From the NCBI GenBank assembly GCA_017435525.1, contig JAFSEW010000004.1:1-64000 (forward strand): a stretch of DNA of 64,000 nucleotides, in the 5' to 3' direction. Below the pieces are notes generated by a model, which was not told the origin of the DNA, ran no database searches, and saw only the letters and a program-made list of their open reading frames with translations. The first letter of the stretch is position 1; every line of letters starts with the position of its first letter. The translations under genes and the position numbers were made by a program. Of the stretch, positions 16,521 to 24,810 are shown one piece after another. Origin of the DNA: Oscillospiraceae bacterium (GTDB lineage: Bacteria; Bacillota; Clostridia; Oscillospirales; Oscillospiraceae).

Positions 16521-17507
16521 TTACAGCAGACTCAGCTGGGTGCCGATGCCCTTTTCTTTGGCAATGGCCAGAACTTCGAAGCCCAGGGCGATATCCTGCA
16601 GGGCGATGCCCAGGTTGGAGTTGATGATGATCTCTTCGTCACTTTCGCGGCCGGGCTTTACGCCGTTGATGATCTCGCCCAGCTGTGCGTAGGGGGCTTC
16701 CAGATCTTCCGTGTAGTACTTGGTGGGGCCAAACATGTAGCTGTGGTACTGATTCCAGTCATCCACCACAAACTTGGAGCCCTTCAGGAATTCCAAAGGC
16801 CAGCCGTTGCAGTGCACAGGCAGAACCAGTGCGCCCTTCTTCACCCACTCGGCCTTGTAAACGGGGTCCTTCACAGGCAGGGGAGCGGAGGTGGCGACGA
16901 TGTCGCTGTCGCGGATGGCTTCTTCAGCGCTGCTGCAGACAGTGAACTTCACATGGGTGGGACCCACGAACTCAATCAGCTTGTCGATCATGCTGGGGTA
17001 CAGGTCGTACATCTTGATCTCCTGCAGACCGGGCATCACATGCAGCAGAGCCCGGACGGTAAAGCGGCCCATTTCGCCGCAGCCCACCATACCCACGGTC
17101 TTAGCATCCTTCCGGGCCAGGTACTTGGCGGAAACGGCAGAGGCGTTGGCGGTGCGGATGGCGGTAATCAGGCCGGCTTCCATAATGGCAACGGGATAGC
17201 CGGTTTCCTCGTCATTGAGGACCATCAGGGCAGAAGTGGAGTTGCAGTTGTATTTCTGGGGATTGTGGCCGTAGACGGCGACCCACTTGATGCCCACGGC
17301 GTGGCTGTTGGGCAGATAGGCGGGCATTGCGTGATGGAACGCACCGGGGCAGGTGGTGGGGTGAACGCCGGGCTTGGGGGGCATCTCGTAATTGCCCTTG
17401 GCGTGCTCAGAGTAGGTCTGTTCGGAAATTTCCAGACTGCGTGCCAGAGAAACATCGCAGGCCGCAACATCAGACCGGGTCAAATAGACAAATTTATCAA
17501 TCTGCAT
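16521..17507 (-). CDS. Ornithine cyclodeaminase / mu-crystallin family protein
   Basis: A 328-residue cytoplasmic NAD(P)-dependent enzyme. Seen motifs are the substrate-side segment KWVAVYGHNPQKYN and TGYPVAIMEAGLITAIRTA, the Rossmann loop VGMVGCGEMGRFTVRA, and the later SDIVATSAPLPVKDP. This family includes ornithine cyclodeaminase, alanine dehydrogenase and related imine reductases; the exact substrate cannot be fixed from sequence alone. AAGGGG precedes the ATG at 17507. It is a single gene reading toward the terminator at 16482-16508. Confidence 0.85.
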   Translation of the reverse strand: MQIDKFVYLTRSDVAACDVSLARSLEISEQTYSEHAKGNYEMPPKPGVHPTTCPGAFHHAMPAYLPNSHAVGIKWVAVYGHNPQKYNCNSTSALMVLNDEETGYPVAIMEAGLITAIRTANASAVSAKYLARKDAKTVGMVGCGEMGRFTVRALLHVMPGLQEIKMYDLYPSMIDKLIEFVGPTHVKFTVCSSAEEAIRDSDIVATSAPLPVKDPVYKAEWVKKGALVLPVHCNGWPLEFLKGSKFVVDDWNQYHSYMFGPTKYYTEDLEAPYAQLGEIINGVKPGRESDEEIIINSNLGIALQDIALGFEVLAIAKEKGIGTQLSLL

Positions 17508-17732
17508 GAAAAAATCCCCTTATATTAAGTCTTGGTTCAGCCACATGTGCCCGCAGGCAGAATATGGTATCCACATGCCATTATGAATCAAAAAAAACGG
17601 ATGTCAACGCTTTCACTGTGCGGTTTGCTAAAAAATTCCGGTTACCGCAACGGGACAAAACAGGGGGCCTTTTTCAGGATATTTCTCCCGCTGGAATCGT
17701 AATTTACAAAATGATCGTAGGGAATGATGTAA

Positions 17733-17755
17733 AGCGGGGTGAAATTCACCCCGCT
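17733..17755 (-). terminator. Terminator of the glycerol-3-phosphate-oxidation-like operon
   Basis: AGCGGGGTGAA-A-TTCACCCCGCT followed on the minus strand by TTTA, directly after the DUF1667 gene stop. The rest of 17508-17732 shows no gene. Confidence 0.75.
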
Positions 17756-18103
17756 CTATGATTGCCTGTTCTGTGTGGCCACGATCCTGCTGCCAAATAC
17801 ATCTTCGAGAATCACATCGCCGATGGCTATGGGAAGCGCCGCAACAGCGCGGTTGATGCGTGCCATGCAGTCCATCATCTTTTCCTTTGGGATCGGTCTG
17901 TCGGTTTTCACAGAAACCAGGCTGCCGTCTGTGCATCTTACGGTGGAGGTGACGGTTCTTTGGGGATTCGTGCATTCGTTTTCGGCATATACCTTTCCCT
18001 TGGGGCAGGTGTTGCCCGTAACCGCTACGACGCATTTGCCCTCTGTTTGCACGGTAAGCTCGCAGCCCAGGGGGCAGACGATACAGGTGAGCTTTCTTTC
18101 CAT
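17756..18103 (-). CDS. DUF1667 protein, small Cys-rich partner of FAD oxidoreductases
   Basis: A 115-residue protein beginning MERKLTCIVCPLGCEL, with CxxCxxxC and a further Cys in NTCPKGKVYAENECTNPQRT. This is the characteristic DUF1667 pattern, likely binding iron-sulfur or zinc. It is regularly encoded with the two FAD oxidoreductases upstream, and probably forms the third subunit of a membrane-linked glycerol-3-phosphate-type dehydrogenase. GGAGG lies 9 bases before the ATG, which follows the upstream stop by a single base. Confidence 0.9.
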   Translation of the reverse strand: MERKLTCIVCPLGCELTVQTEGKCVVAVTGNTCPKGKVYAENECTNPQRTVTSTVRCTDGSLVSVKTDRPIPKEKMMDCMARINRAVAALPIAIGDVILEDVFGSRIVATQNRQS

Positions 18104-18104
18104 A

Positions 18105-19340
18105 CTACACAGCCTCCAGCGAGAAATACAATTCCTGCACCTGATCCAGCTGTTTGCCCTTCAATGTGACGGATTCCATCTCACCCGGGGCCACCTTCAG
18201 CCGCTTTTTGGTCAGAAGTACGGTTTCTCCGTTTGATACGCAGATTTTCACATTTCTATAAACATCGGTGACGCGGAAATACACCGTCACATCGGTTTTT
18301 CGGGTGATGATCTGGGGAACCGTATAGCGGATCTTGCCGTCTGTTTTCACCGCAATGGAAATATTTTCCGGAGGATTGCCGCGGATATATTCTGCCGCGG
18401 CTTTTCCGGCGATTTCCGCTTCCTGGGATACAAAGTCCACCAAATCGTGGACATGCAAAACATTTCCGCAGGCAAAAATACCCGGCACGGAGGTCTGCCG
18501 ATCCTGATCCACAATGGCACCGTTGGTAGTGGCGCAGATCTTCACCTGGGCGGCCTTGGAAAGCTCGTTTTCGGGGATCAGACCTACCGACAGCAGAAGC
18601 GTATCGCAGGGGATATATTCGCCTGTTGCGGCAATGGGCCTTCTGTTTTCATCCACCTGGGCGATGGTTACACCTTCCAGGCGCTCCTTTCCGTGGATCT
18701 CCACCACGGTATGGCTGAGCTTCAGCGGGATGTTGAAGTCGTGCAGGCATTGCTGGATATTGCGGGCCAGACCCCCGGAATAGGGCATGATCTCGCACAC
18801 GGCATGGACGTTCGCCCCTTCCAGCGTCATTCTTCTTGCCATAATCAGGCCGATGTCACCGCTGCCCAGTATCACAACCTGCTTCCCCGGGAGATAGCCT
18901 TTCTGATTCACAAATTTCTGCGCAGTGCCCGCACTGTAGATACCGGCTGGGCGGCTGCCCGCAATCTGCAAGGCACCCTTGGGACGCTCCCGGCAGCCCA
19001 TGGCAAGAATCACAGCCTTTGCCTGGATCTGAAAGATGCCATCCTCAGAATTGGTGGCGGTGATGACTTTATCAGCGGACAGATCCAGCACCATGGTATT
19101 GCATTTGTATTCGATACCCAGCGCCCTTACCTGTTTTTCATATTTCCAGGCGTATTCCGGGCCGGTCAGTTCTTCGCCAAATTTGTGAAGACCAAAACCG
19201 TTGTGTATGCATTGCTGCAAAATGCCGCCCAGATGTTCATCGCGCTCCAGGATCAGGATGTCCCGGATTCCGCTTTCGTAAGCGGCAATGGCCGCGCTCA
19301 TTCCGGCAGGGCCGCCGCCAATGATCACTAAGTCTTTCAT
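18105..19340 (-). CDS. NAD(P)/FAD-dependent oxidoreductase (second subunit)
   Basis: A 411-residue protein with a dinucleotide-binding start LVIIGGGPAGMSAAIAAYES, a CIHNGFG segment, a second nucleotide-binding motif VVILGSGDIGLIMARRM, and PGIFACGNVLHVHDLVDFV near the FAD pyrophosphate site. It belongs to the pyridine nucleotide-disulfide oxidoreductase superfamily, as in the partner flavoprotein that accompanies GlpA-like dehydrogenases. ATG 19340 overlaps the upstream stop (ATGA). It probably relays electrons from the GlpA-like subunit. Confidence 0.88.
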   Translation of the reverse strand: MKDLVIIGGGPAGMSAAIAAYESGIRDILILERDEHLGGILQQCIHNGFGLHKFGEELTGPEYAWKYEKQVRALGIEYKCNTMVLDLSADKVITATNSEDGIFQIQAKAVILAMGCRERPKGALQIAGSRPAGIYSAGTAQKFVNQKGYLPGKQVVILGSGDIGLIMARRMTLEGANVHAVCEIMPYSGGLARNIQQCLHDFNIPLKLSHTVVEIHGKERLEGVTIAQVDENRRPIAATGEYIPCDTLLLSVGLIPENELSKAAQVKICATTNGAIVDQDRQTSVPGIFACGNVLHVHDLVDFVSQEAEIAGKAAAEYIRGNPPENISIAVKTDGKIRYTVPQIITRKTDVTVYFRVTDVYRNVKICVSNGETVLLTKKRLKVAPGEMESVTLKGKQLDQVQELYFSLEAV

Positions 19341-20776
19341 GATTCCGGCCTTTCTTTTGTTTTTCCCATGTTGAGTATGGATGCCCCGCCGAATTTCGTT
19401 ACGGATTCGTAGGGAATCTGCAGCTCTCTTGCCAAAAGCTCTATGATATAGGGACCGCAGAAGCCGCCCTGACATCTGCCCATCTGCGCACGGGTTCTGC
19501 GCTTTATGCCATCCAGATCCGTTGCTTTGGGATTTCGATGTATGGCATCCAGAATTTCCCCTTCGGTAATGCCTTCGCACCGGCAAACGATTCTTCCGTA
19601 AGCCGGGTTGCGCCGGATTACTTCGTTTTTCTTTTCCATAGACAGTTCCCGGAAAGCGTGCACAGATGGCCGGATGGGATTGTAGTCCGGCTTTTCCCTC
19701 AGGCTTAGGCCCTGGGCTTTCAGCATTTCGGCAATATATTCGGCAATGGCCGGGGAAGCGGAAAGTCCCGGCGACTCAATGCCGGCTGCGTTGATAAATC
19801 CCGGCAGGGGCGCGGTGATGATAAAGTCACCGGTGCTGCCTACGGCCCGCAGGCCGCAGAAAGAGGTAATGGTTTTCCCAATGGGAACGGAAGGAACGCT
19901 TTTCCGGGCTGTTTGGATGATTTCTGCAAGGCCTTCTTCTGTGATGTTCTTATTTTCTTTGTCCTGCATATCCACAGAGGTCGGGCCCAGCAGCAGGTTG
20001 CCGTCTACAGTGGGGGATATCAAAATGCCCTTGCCCATTTTGGACGGGGTTTGGAAAATGGTATGCGATACCAGATCGCCGCATTCTTTGTCCAGCAAAA
20101 GATACTCGCCTCTTCTGGGATGCACGGTAAAGGTGTCGTCGCCTGCGAGCTGTGCCACTTCGTCAGAGTGCAGACCGGCGCAGTTGACCACAAAACGGGC
20201 GCGTACACATTCCCGGTCAGACGCGATCAAATAGGCATCTTCCGCCTTTGTTATGCTGCAAACAGGGAAATTGCATGTTAAGTGCGCGCCGTTGTCCATG
20301 GCGTTTCCGATGGCGGAGATGGCTAAATCGTAAGGGCAGGTAATCGCGCCGGTGGGGGCCAGCAATGCGCAGAGGGCCTTCTCGGAGATGTTGGGCTCCA
20401 GGGCTTTCAGCTCCGCCTGTTCCAGAATCCGCAATCCCGCAACGCCGTTGGCGATGCCCCGTTCCAGCAGCGTGTTTAACATCTGCCGGTCTTGCTGGTC
20501 AAATCCGATTACCAGAGAGCCGTTGTTGATGTATTTGACCCCCAGCTCCCGGCAAATTTCCGGCATCATTTGCGCGCCTTTCACATTCAGCCGGGCCTTT
20601 AAGCTTCCCGGCGCGGCATCGAAACCTGCGTGGACGATGGCGGAATTCGCTTTGGTGGCGCCCATTGCCACATCGTTCTCTTTTTCCAGAATGCAGATGC
20701 GCAGCTGATATTTTGACAATGTGCGCGCGATCATGCCGCCCACAACGCCTGCGCCTATGATGGCAACATCATACAT
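19337..20776 (-). CDS. GlpA-like FAD-dependent dehydrogenase with C-terminal BFD-type [2Fe-2S] domain
   Basis: A 479-residue protein. The N-terminal DAO-type FAD domain starts VAIIGAGVVGGMIARTL, with EKENDVAMGATKANSAIVHA matching glycerol-3-phosphate dehydrogenases. The C-terminal 90 residues contain CRCEGITEGEI and MGRCQGGFCGPYI, four cysteines of a BFD-like [2Fe-2S] domain. The likely reaction is oxidation of glycerol-3-phosphate (anaerobic type) or a similar hydroxyacid. It is the first gene of the three-gene operon, divergent from a DeoR/GlpR-type regulator with operator-like repeats in between. Confidence 0.85.
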   Translation of the reverse strand: MYDVAIIGAGVVGGMIARTLSKYQLRICILEKENDVAMGATKANSAIVHAGFDAAPGSLKARLNVKGAQMMPEICRELGVKYINNGSLVIGFDQQDRQMLNTLLERGIANGVAGLRILEQAELKALEPNISEKALCALLAPTGAITCPYDLAISAIGNAMDNGAHLTCNFPVCSITKAEDAYLIASDRECVRARFVVNCAGLHSDEVAQLAGDDTFTVHPRRGEYLLLDKECGDLVSHTIFQTPSKMGKGILISPTVDGNLLLGPTSVDMQDKENKNITEEGLAEIIQTARKSVPSVPIGKTITSFCGLRAVGSTGDFIITAPLPGFINAAGIESPGLSASPAIAEYIAEMLKAQGLSLREKPDYNPIRPSVHAFRELSMEKKNEVIRRNPAYGRIVCRCEGITEGEILDAIHRNPKATDLDGIKRRTRAQMGRCQGGFCGPYIIELLARELQIPYESVTKFGGASILNMGKTKERPES

Positions 20777-20824
20777 AGCTACTCTCCCCTTATTGACAAA
20801 CTTTGCTTCTATCTATTACAATAA

Positions 20825-20882
20825 AACAATCAAAAACGAGTGTCAATTGCTGGCCTGAAAGTAGAGAAACAATCAAAAACGA
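20825..20882. promoter_or_regulatory. Two direct-repeat operator sites in the divergent regulatory region
   Basis: The 15-mer AACAATCAAAAACGA occurs exactly twice, at 20825-20839 and 20868-20882, between the divergent oxidoreductase operon and its DeoR-family regulator. The AT-rich, CAAAAACGA-like form fits DeoR/GlpR-type operators in Gram-positives. The second copy sits just ahead of the regulator's ribosome site, suggesting autorepression. Confidence 0.7.
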
Positions 20883-20899
20883 TCAAACAGGAGGGTGCT

Positions 20900-21652
20900 A
20901 TGCTGAAAGAAGAACGATACGACCGGATTCTGGCGATTTTGGAAACAGAGCAGTATGTCTCTGCGGTCAAGCTCAGCAAGATGCTCTATGTCAGCTTGCC
21001 TACCGTCCGCCGGGACCTTGCGGAACTGGGGCGGAGAAATCAGATTGTCAGAAGCCACGGCGGTGCCAAGAAAATTCAGGCAGAGCATATTGTAGCGCCG
21101 CTGGATTTCAGAAAGACCGTGCATGCCGCAGAAAAGCGGGCTCTTTGCCGACGGGCCGCGGAACTGGTGGACCACAAGGACATTATCTTTATAGATGCCT
21201 CCACCACTACGCTGCAGATGGCGGATTTTCTCAGCGAGAAAAAAGGTATCACAGTCATTACCAACGGAATTCCCCTGGCGACCTTACTGGTGCAAAAAGG
21301 CATCAAAACATATTGCACCGGGGGCGAGATCTTTGAAAATTCCCTGGCGCACTTTGGGAGTTTTGCCGAAGAGTTTATTCAAAGGTTCAATATTGACAAG
21401 CTGTTCTTTTCCTGCCATGGCGTAAACGAGAAGGGCATGCTCACAGACCCCTCTCTGCCGGAAACCCAGATTCGGAAGGCGGCCATCAACCAATCCAGGG
21501 AAACCGTATTTCTGTGCGATAAAACAAAATTTTCCCTGTCCACGCCGTATAATCTGGTTTCCATCCAAACCGTCGATTATGTGATTACAGACTCCCCGGA
21601 GATCAGCAAATATTTTCCCGAAGAAGCAAACAGCAAAATAATTGTGGTGTAA
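20900..21652 (+). CDS. DeoR/GlpR-family transcriptional regulator
   Basis: A 250-residue protein with the N-terminal DeoR winged helix (ERYDRILAILETEQYVSAVK; LYVSLPTVRRDLAELGRRNQ) and a C-terminal sugar-phosphate sensor domain (IFIDASTTTLQMADFL; VITNGIPLATLL; ETVFLCDKTKF). AGGAGGG precedes the ATG at 20900. It faces away from the three-gene oxidoreductase operon and likely represses it until a phosphorylated inducer such as glycerol-3-phosphate appears (inference). Confidence 0.93.
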   Translation: MLKEERYDRILAILETEQYVSAVKLSKMLYVSLPTVRRDLAELGRRNQIVRSHGGAKKIQAEHIVAPLDFRKTVHAAEKRALCRRAAELVDHKDIIFIDASTTTLQMADFLSEKKGITVITNGIPLATLLVQKGIKTYCTGGEIFENSLAHFGSFAEEFIQRFNIDKLFFSCHGVNEKGMLTDPSLPETQIRKAAINQSRETVFLCDKTKFSLSTPYNLVSIQTVDYVITDSPEISKYFPEEANSKIIVV

Positions 21653-21681
21653 GACAGGGCGCCACTGTCTTGTATAAAGAA

Positions 21682-21712
21682 CACCGGCGGAGGGAATTCC
21701 ACTCCGCCGGTG
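21682..21712. terminator. Terminator after the DeoR regulator
   Basis: CACCGGCGGAG / CTCCGCCGGTG with a 9-base loop then CTTTTTA. It also lies at the end of the convergent hydrolase gene. Confidence 0.85.
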
Positions 21713-21716
21713 CTTT

Positions 21717-22454
21717 TTACGTTTGCATGAATTCCAGAACCAGTTTCCCCAAAATGCTGTCGCCGTTCTCGTCCACGGCTCTTACATAGGCGCAGTGGGT
21801 TCCGTGCATGACCTTCAGCGTTACATTTTCAGTGTGGCCGAAATGCTTGAGGGTAGAAACCAGCAGTATGGTCTGCTCATAGCGATTTTCCATATCCTGA
21901 TCGGAGACGATGATGAGCATAGGCGAATCGCTGTGGGTGCTGTCAATATGGTAAAGCGGCGAGGTTTCGTCGATCATCACTCTTCTGGTATCCAGCCCCC
22001 GTTCCCGCAGCACATTGAAATGGCAGGTGGGCTGCCCTGCGTCGTGCACATATCCGGCAATGTCGGAGGGCTTGATTCCGTGGGGGGAAAGCCAGGATTC
22101 ATCAAAACACAGCATCTGCGAAATATATCCGCCTGCGGAACTGCCGCCCACATAGATTTTGGTGGCGGTTCCGTATTCGCCGATATGATCCAATGTCCAG
22201 GCTACCGCTTTTGCGCTGTCAATCAAGAAGTCGGGGTAATGTGCTGCCGGATACATACGATAATTCGGCGCAACTACGGCCACACCGTGGTCGGTCAGGT
22301 ACTGATACAGCACGGTCTGCCGGGCTTTATCTCCCCGTTCCAGTCCGCCGCCGTGGAAATAGACAAACACGGGGAAACTCCGGCATTCGGGAAGATACAT
22401 GTCAAGATACTGCTGGTTTTCTTCACAATAGCACACATCGGTCAAGACTTTCAT
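21717..22454 (-). CDS. Alpha/beta hydrolase (esterase/lipase family)
   Basis: A 245-residue protein with the HGGG oxyanion-hole motif (VFVYFHGGGLERGDK) and the nucleophile elbow YVGGSSAGGYIS (GxSxG), typical of HSL/carboxylesterase-type hydrolases. The acid and histidine (SDQDMENRYEQT; MHGTHCAYV) are near the C-terminus. There is no signal peptide, so it is cytoplasmic. The substrate is unknown, probably a short-chain or sugar ester. ATG 22454 has GGAGGAAG upstream; an upstream in-frame extension would run through the promoter at 22488-22516. Confidence 0.85.
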   Translation of the reverse strand: MKVLTDVCYCEENQQYLDMYLPECRSFPVFVYFHGGGLERGDKARQTVLYQYLTDHGVAVVAPNYRMYPAAHYPDFLIDSAKAVAWTLDHIGEYGTATKIYVGGSSAGGYISQMLCFDESWLSPHGIKPSDIAGYVHDAGQPTCHFNVLRERGLDTRRVMIDETSPLYHIDSTHSDSPMLIIVSDQDMENRYEQTILLVSTLKHFGHTENVTLKVMHGTHCAYVRAVDENGDSILGKLVLEFMQT

Positions 22455-22487
22455 GGTTCTTCCTCCGCTAAGTTCTGTGATATCAAT

Positions 22488-22516
22488 AGAATAACACAGC
22501 CAAAGTAAAAAGTAAA
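22488..22516 (-). promoter_or_regulatory. Promoter of the hydrolase gene
   Basis: On the minus strand: TTTACT (22516-22511), 17-bp spacer, TATTCT (22493-22488). An equivalent promoter sits in the duplicated segment at 23162-23190. Confidence 0.55.
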
Positions 22517-22574
22517 TCTGCCAGTATAAATCTTCCCCGTTTACAAATAATAGCATCGTAATTTGTAAAATTAT

Positions 22575-22630
22575 TGTAGGGACACCCGTCCTCGGGTGTC
22601 CGCGGACACCGCAGGAGCGGTGTCCCTACG
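22575..22630. repeat. Palindromic insertion with TGTAGGG/CCCTACG ends
   Basis: Arms GTAGGGACACC / GGTGTCCCTAC enclose two further small dyads (GACACC...GGTGTC). It is placed between the duplicated spoVT upstream segment and its ribosome site, at the same place as the different palindrome at 23248-23277. It looks like a small mobile hairpin or MITE-like unit. Confidence 0.6.
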
Positions 22631-22647
22631 GAAAAGGAGAAAGATAT

Positions 22648-22722
22648 ATGAAAGCTGCAGGCATTGTCAGAAGAGTGGAAGAATGTGTTATAATAGGACA
22701 AAAGTCGACAAAACCCTCATAA
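22648..22722 (+). pseudogene. Diverged fragment of a spoVT 5' end
   Basis: After AAAAGGAGAAAGATAT an ATG opens a 24-codon frame beginning MKAAGIVRRVEE, nearly the start of SpoVT (MKATGIVRRVDD at 23307), then the homology stops and TAA follows. The leader is also similar to that of spoVT. Nucleotide divergence is substantial, so the copy is old. A short translated peptide is not excluded. Confidence 0.65.
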
Positions 22723-22788
22723 ACACTATGGCTTTTGATGATTTTTGTCCAACTCAATTTACACAGATCGAGATATACATAGCAAAAA

Positions 22789-22807
22789 CGAGGGGAATTT
22801 CCCCTCG
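22789..22807. terminator. Bidirectional terminator
   Basis: CGAGGGGAA-T-TTCCCCTCG with T-runs on both sides, after the small membrane protein gene on the minus strand and after the spoVT fragment on the plus strand. Confidence 0.75.
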
Positions 22808-22819
22808 CTATTTTTAATA

Positions 22820-23143
22820 TTACTTTGTTTTTTTCTTAATCGAATAATGTGAAACAAAGGCATAAATAATACCGATAGCACCAATGCCAAACGCAATGTA
22901 AGTAAATAAAGGTGTATGTGTCAATGCACGCAAGAGATTGCACAATGTTGTAGCAAAAATAAACAGGAATATAATTGCACCCTGCAAGCGATATGCGTTC
23001 TTATCCATGTTCTCTCGTTCTTCCTTGGAAGCTTTTATATATGCATCATCAAGGATAATATCTCTTCCAGCAAATCCAAGAATGCTAAAAATCAAGGATA
23101 TGACAGCAAGAAATACAAGAGCAATCAAATTAAAAATACCCAT
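22820..23143 (-). CDS. Small DUF3784-like membrane protein
   Basis: A 107-residue protein with three predicted membrane spans: FNLIALVFLAVISLIFSILG, then a loop KASKEERENMDK, then LQGAIIFLFIFATTLCNLL and TYIAFGIGAIGIIYAFVSHY. The layout resembles DUF3784 proteins of Firmicutes. Function is unknown. GGAGGTG precedes the ATG at 23143. Upstream lies a TTTACT-N17-TATTAT promoter. Codons are more AT-rich than in neighbouring genes. Confidence 0.7.
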   Translation of the reverse strand: MGIFNLIALVFLAVISLIFSILGFAGRDIILDDAYIKASKEERENMDKNAYRLQGAIIFLFIFATTLCNLLRALTHTPLFTYIAFGIGAIGIIYAFVSHYSIKKKTK

Positions 23144-23161
23144 AATCACACCTCCATTTTT

Positions 23162-23190
23162 ATAATAGCATATGCAAAGCAAAAAGTAAA
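23162..23190 (-). promoter_or_regulatory. Promoter of the small membrane protein gene
   Basis: Minus strand TTTACT (23190-23185), 17-bp spacer, TATTAT (23167-23162), 19 bases from the start codon. Confidence 0.6.
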
Positions 23191-23247
23191 TCCTGCGGTA
23201 TAATCTCCGCCGGTTTACAGATACTAGCATCGTAATTTGAAATATTA

Positions 23248-23277
23248 TGTAGGGCGGGAGCAAGCCCCCGCCCTACG
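23248..23277. repeat. Palindrome in the spoVT leader
   Basis: GTAGGGCGGG-AGCAAGCC-CCCGCCCTAC within TGTAGGG...CCCTACGA. It shares its termini and exact site with the element at 22575-22630 but has a different interior. It lies 14 bases ahead of the spoVT ribosome site. Confidence 0.6.
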
Positions 23278-23306
23278 ATGTATTTGTAAAAGGAGAAAGA
23301 TATACT

Positions 23307-23849
23307 ATGAAAGCAACTGGCATTGTACGCCGTGTTGACGACCTTGGTCGTATTGTGATTCCAAAGGAGATCAGACGCACCCTCAAGATTCGCGAAGGCG
23401 ACCCTCTGGAAATTTATACCGAAAAGGATGGAGGCGTGATTTTCCGGAAGTATTCGCCTATGGGGGATTTGCAGGAATTCGCGTCCCAGATGTGTGAGGC
23501 CATTGGCTCCAACACCGGGTGCATTGCGGCGGTGAGTGACCGGGATTCCATTATTGCCCTGCACGGTGCGCCCAAGCGGGAGCTGGTGGATAAGCCCAAT
23601 TCTCAGGAACTGGACAAACTGATGGAGCAGCGGAAGAACTACCGCTACCAGCCGGGAGAAAATCTGATCCGTGCCTGCGAAAGCTCCGATAAATACTATC
23701 TGGGCGTGGCGGCCCCTATTTTGTCCCAGGGGGATCTCATGGGCTGCGTGATGCTGCTGATGGGAGAAAATAAGCAACCTCTGGCGGAATCCGACCAGAA
23801 GCTGGCCCAGACCGTGGCAGGTTTCCTGGGAAAGCAAATGGAAAATTAA
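23307..23849 (+). CDS. spoVT: Stage V sporulation protein T (AbrB-like regulator)
   Basis: A 180-residue protein with an N-terminal swapped-hairpin AbrB domain (GIVRRVDDLGRIVIPKEIRR ... REGDPLEIYTEKDGGVIF) and a C-terminal GAF-like domain (residues 55-178; IRACESSDKYYLGVAAPILS). This is the standard SpoVT length and layout. It is a forespore regulator acting in late sporulation. AAAAGGAG precedes the ATG. It supports a spore-forming Clostridia host. Confidence 0.95.
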   Translation: MKATGIVRRVDDLGRIVIPKEIRRTLKIREGDPLEIYTEKDGGVIFRKYSPMGDLQEFASQMCEAIGSNTGCIAAVSDRDSIIALHGAPKRELVDKPNSQELDKLMEQRKNYRYQPGENLIRACESSDKYYLGVAAPILSQGDLMGCVMLLMGENKQPLAESDQKLAQTVAGFLGKQMEN

Positions 23850-23853
23850 GAAG

Positions 23854-23879
23854 GCGCGTGCAATATGCACGCGCTTTTT
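23854..23879 (+). terminator. spoVT terminator
   Basis: GCGCGTGCA-ATA... hairpin: arms GCGCGTGCA / TGCACGCGC with a 3-base loop, then TTTTTC. Confidence 0.85.
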
Positions 23880-23894
23880 CGCTATGGGGGATGC

Positions 23895-24010
23895 GGATCC
23901 TTCGACTCCGGGCTATGCCCTCCGCTCAGGATGACAGAAGAAAGAGGATGGCTGGTTCTCATGCTGTCATTCTGAGCGAAGCAGCCGCAGGCTGCGCAGT
24001 CGAAGAATCC
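23895..24010. repeat. Paired-hairpin intergenic repeat, copy A
   Basis: Two inverted half-units: GGATCCTTCGACT ... CTCAGGATGACA on the left and TGTCATTCTGAGCGAAG ... GTCGAAGAATCC on the right, each with an internal GC dyad, separated by about 27 bases. Related copies are at 32435-32529, 36653-36763 and 48321-48425. BIME/REP-like. Confidence 0.8.
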
Positions 24011-24021
24011 GTATTCCATTA

Positions 24022-24798
24022 TCACAGATCGTAGATCTTCACAATGGTGGCGGGGCCTTCCAGCAGGATGGAGTTGATCACGCCGTCAGCTTCTCCTACG
24101 GTTACCTGCAAATCACCCCCGGTGCAATGGCACAGCAGCTTGCCGTCCGGCAATTTGCCCTGGGTAAAGAGTGTGGCGGCGGTGCTGCCGCAGCCGGTGC
24201 CGCAGGCCAGGGTGTAGTCCTCCACGCCCCGTTCATAGGTCAGCACCCGCACCTCGCTTTCCCCCAGCCAGGTGTAGAAATTGATGTTGGCACCCTTGGG
24301 GAAAGCGGGATCATAGCGCAAAGCTTTGGCTTCCTGCCGCAGGACATCCCGCTGGTCAAACTGAAGCCCCGGCACTTCCTTCACGCCATGGGGAACGCCG
24401 GGATTGCCCAGCTCCACATAGGCGCAGTCTGGCTTTCTGGCGATATCCAGCACCCCGGGATTATTCAGCTTCACCCGGTACCGGTCTTCTCCAAGCCGCC
24501 AGCCGGGCACCAGACCTGCGTCGGTGTGGATGGTCATAGTTTGCCCGGCGATGCCGTTGTCATAGGCAAAGCGGCAGATGCAGCGGCTGCCGTTGCCGCA
24601 CATTTCGCCCCGGGAGCCGTCAGAATTGTAAAAGTGCAATGTAAAATCCGCGTCATCGGCGTAGTCCACCGCCATGAAGCCGTCCGCGCCGGTTTTTGCG
24701 CACAGCTCCTTTGCCAGGGCTTCAAAATCCAGCGTTTTACCTCTGGCGTCCAGCACCATAAAATCATTGCCGGCGCCGCTCATATGCCAAACTTTCAT
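24022..24798 (-). CDS. dapF: Diaminopimelate epimerase
   Basis: Interconverts LL- and meso-diaminopimelate for lysine and peptidoglycan synthesis. A 258-residue protein with both catalytic cysteines: C67 in EMCGNGSRC and C199 in LACGTGCGST, and the N-terminal HMSGAGNDFMVLD. It is the last gene of a run marR-ABC-ABC-dapF with only 12 bases between the second ABC gene and dapF, so it may be co-transcribed with the exporter, an odd partnership. Confidence 0.95.
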   Translation of the reverse strand: MKVWHMSGAGNDFMVLDARGKTLDFEALAKELCAKTGADGFMAVDYADDADFTLHFYNSDGSRGEMCGNGSRCICRFAYDNGIAGQTMTIHTDAGLVPGWRLGEDRYRVKLNNPGVLDIARKPDCAYVELGNPGVPHGVKEVPGLQFDQRDVLRQEAKALRYDPAFPKGANINFYTWLGESEVRVLTYERGVEDYTLACGTGCGSTAATLFTQGKLPDGKLLCHCTGGDLQVTVGEADGVINSILLEGPATIVKIYDL

Positions 24799-24810
24799 AA
24801 AGATCTCCTT

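Noticed and set aside
20803..21336. Alternative plus-strand frame overlapping the DeoR gene start
   Set aside because: Runs out of frame through the winged-helix coding region and has no ribosome site.
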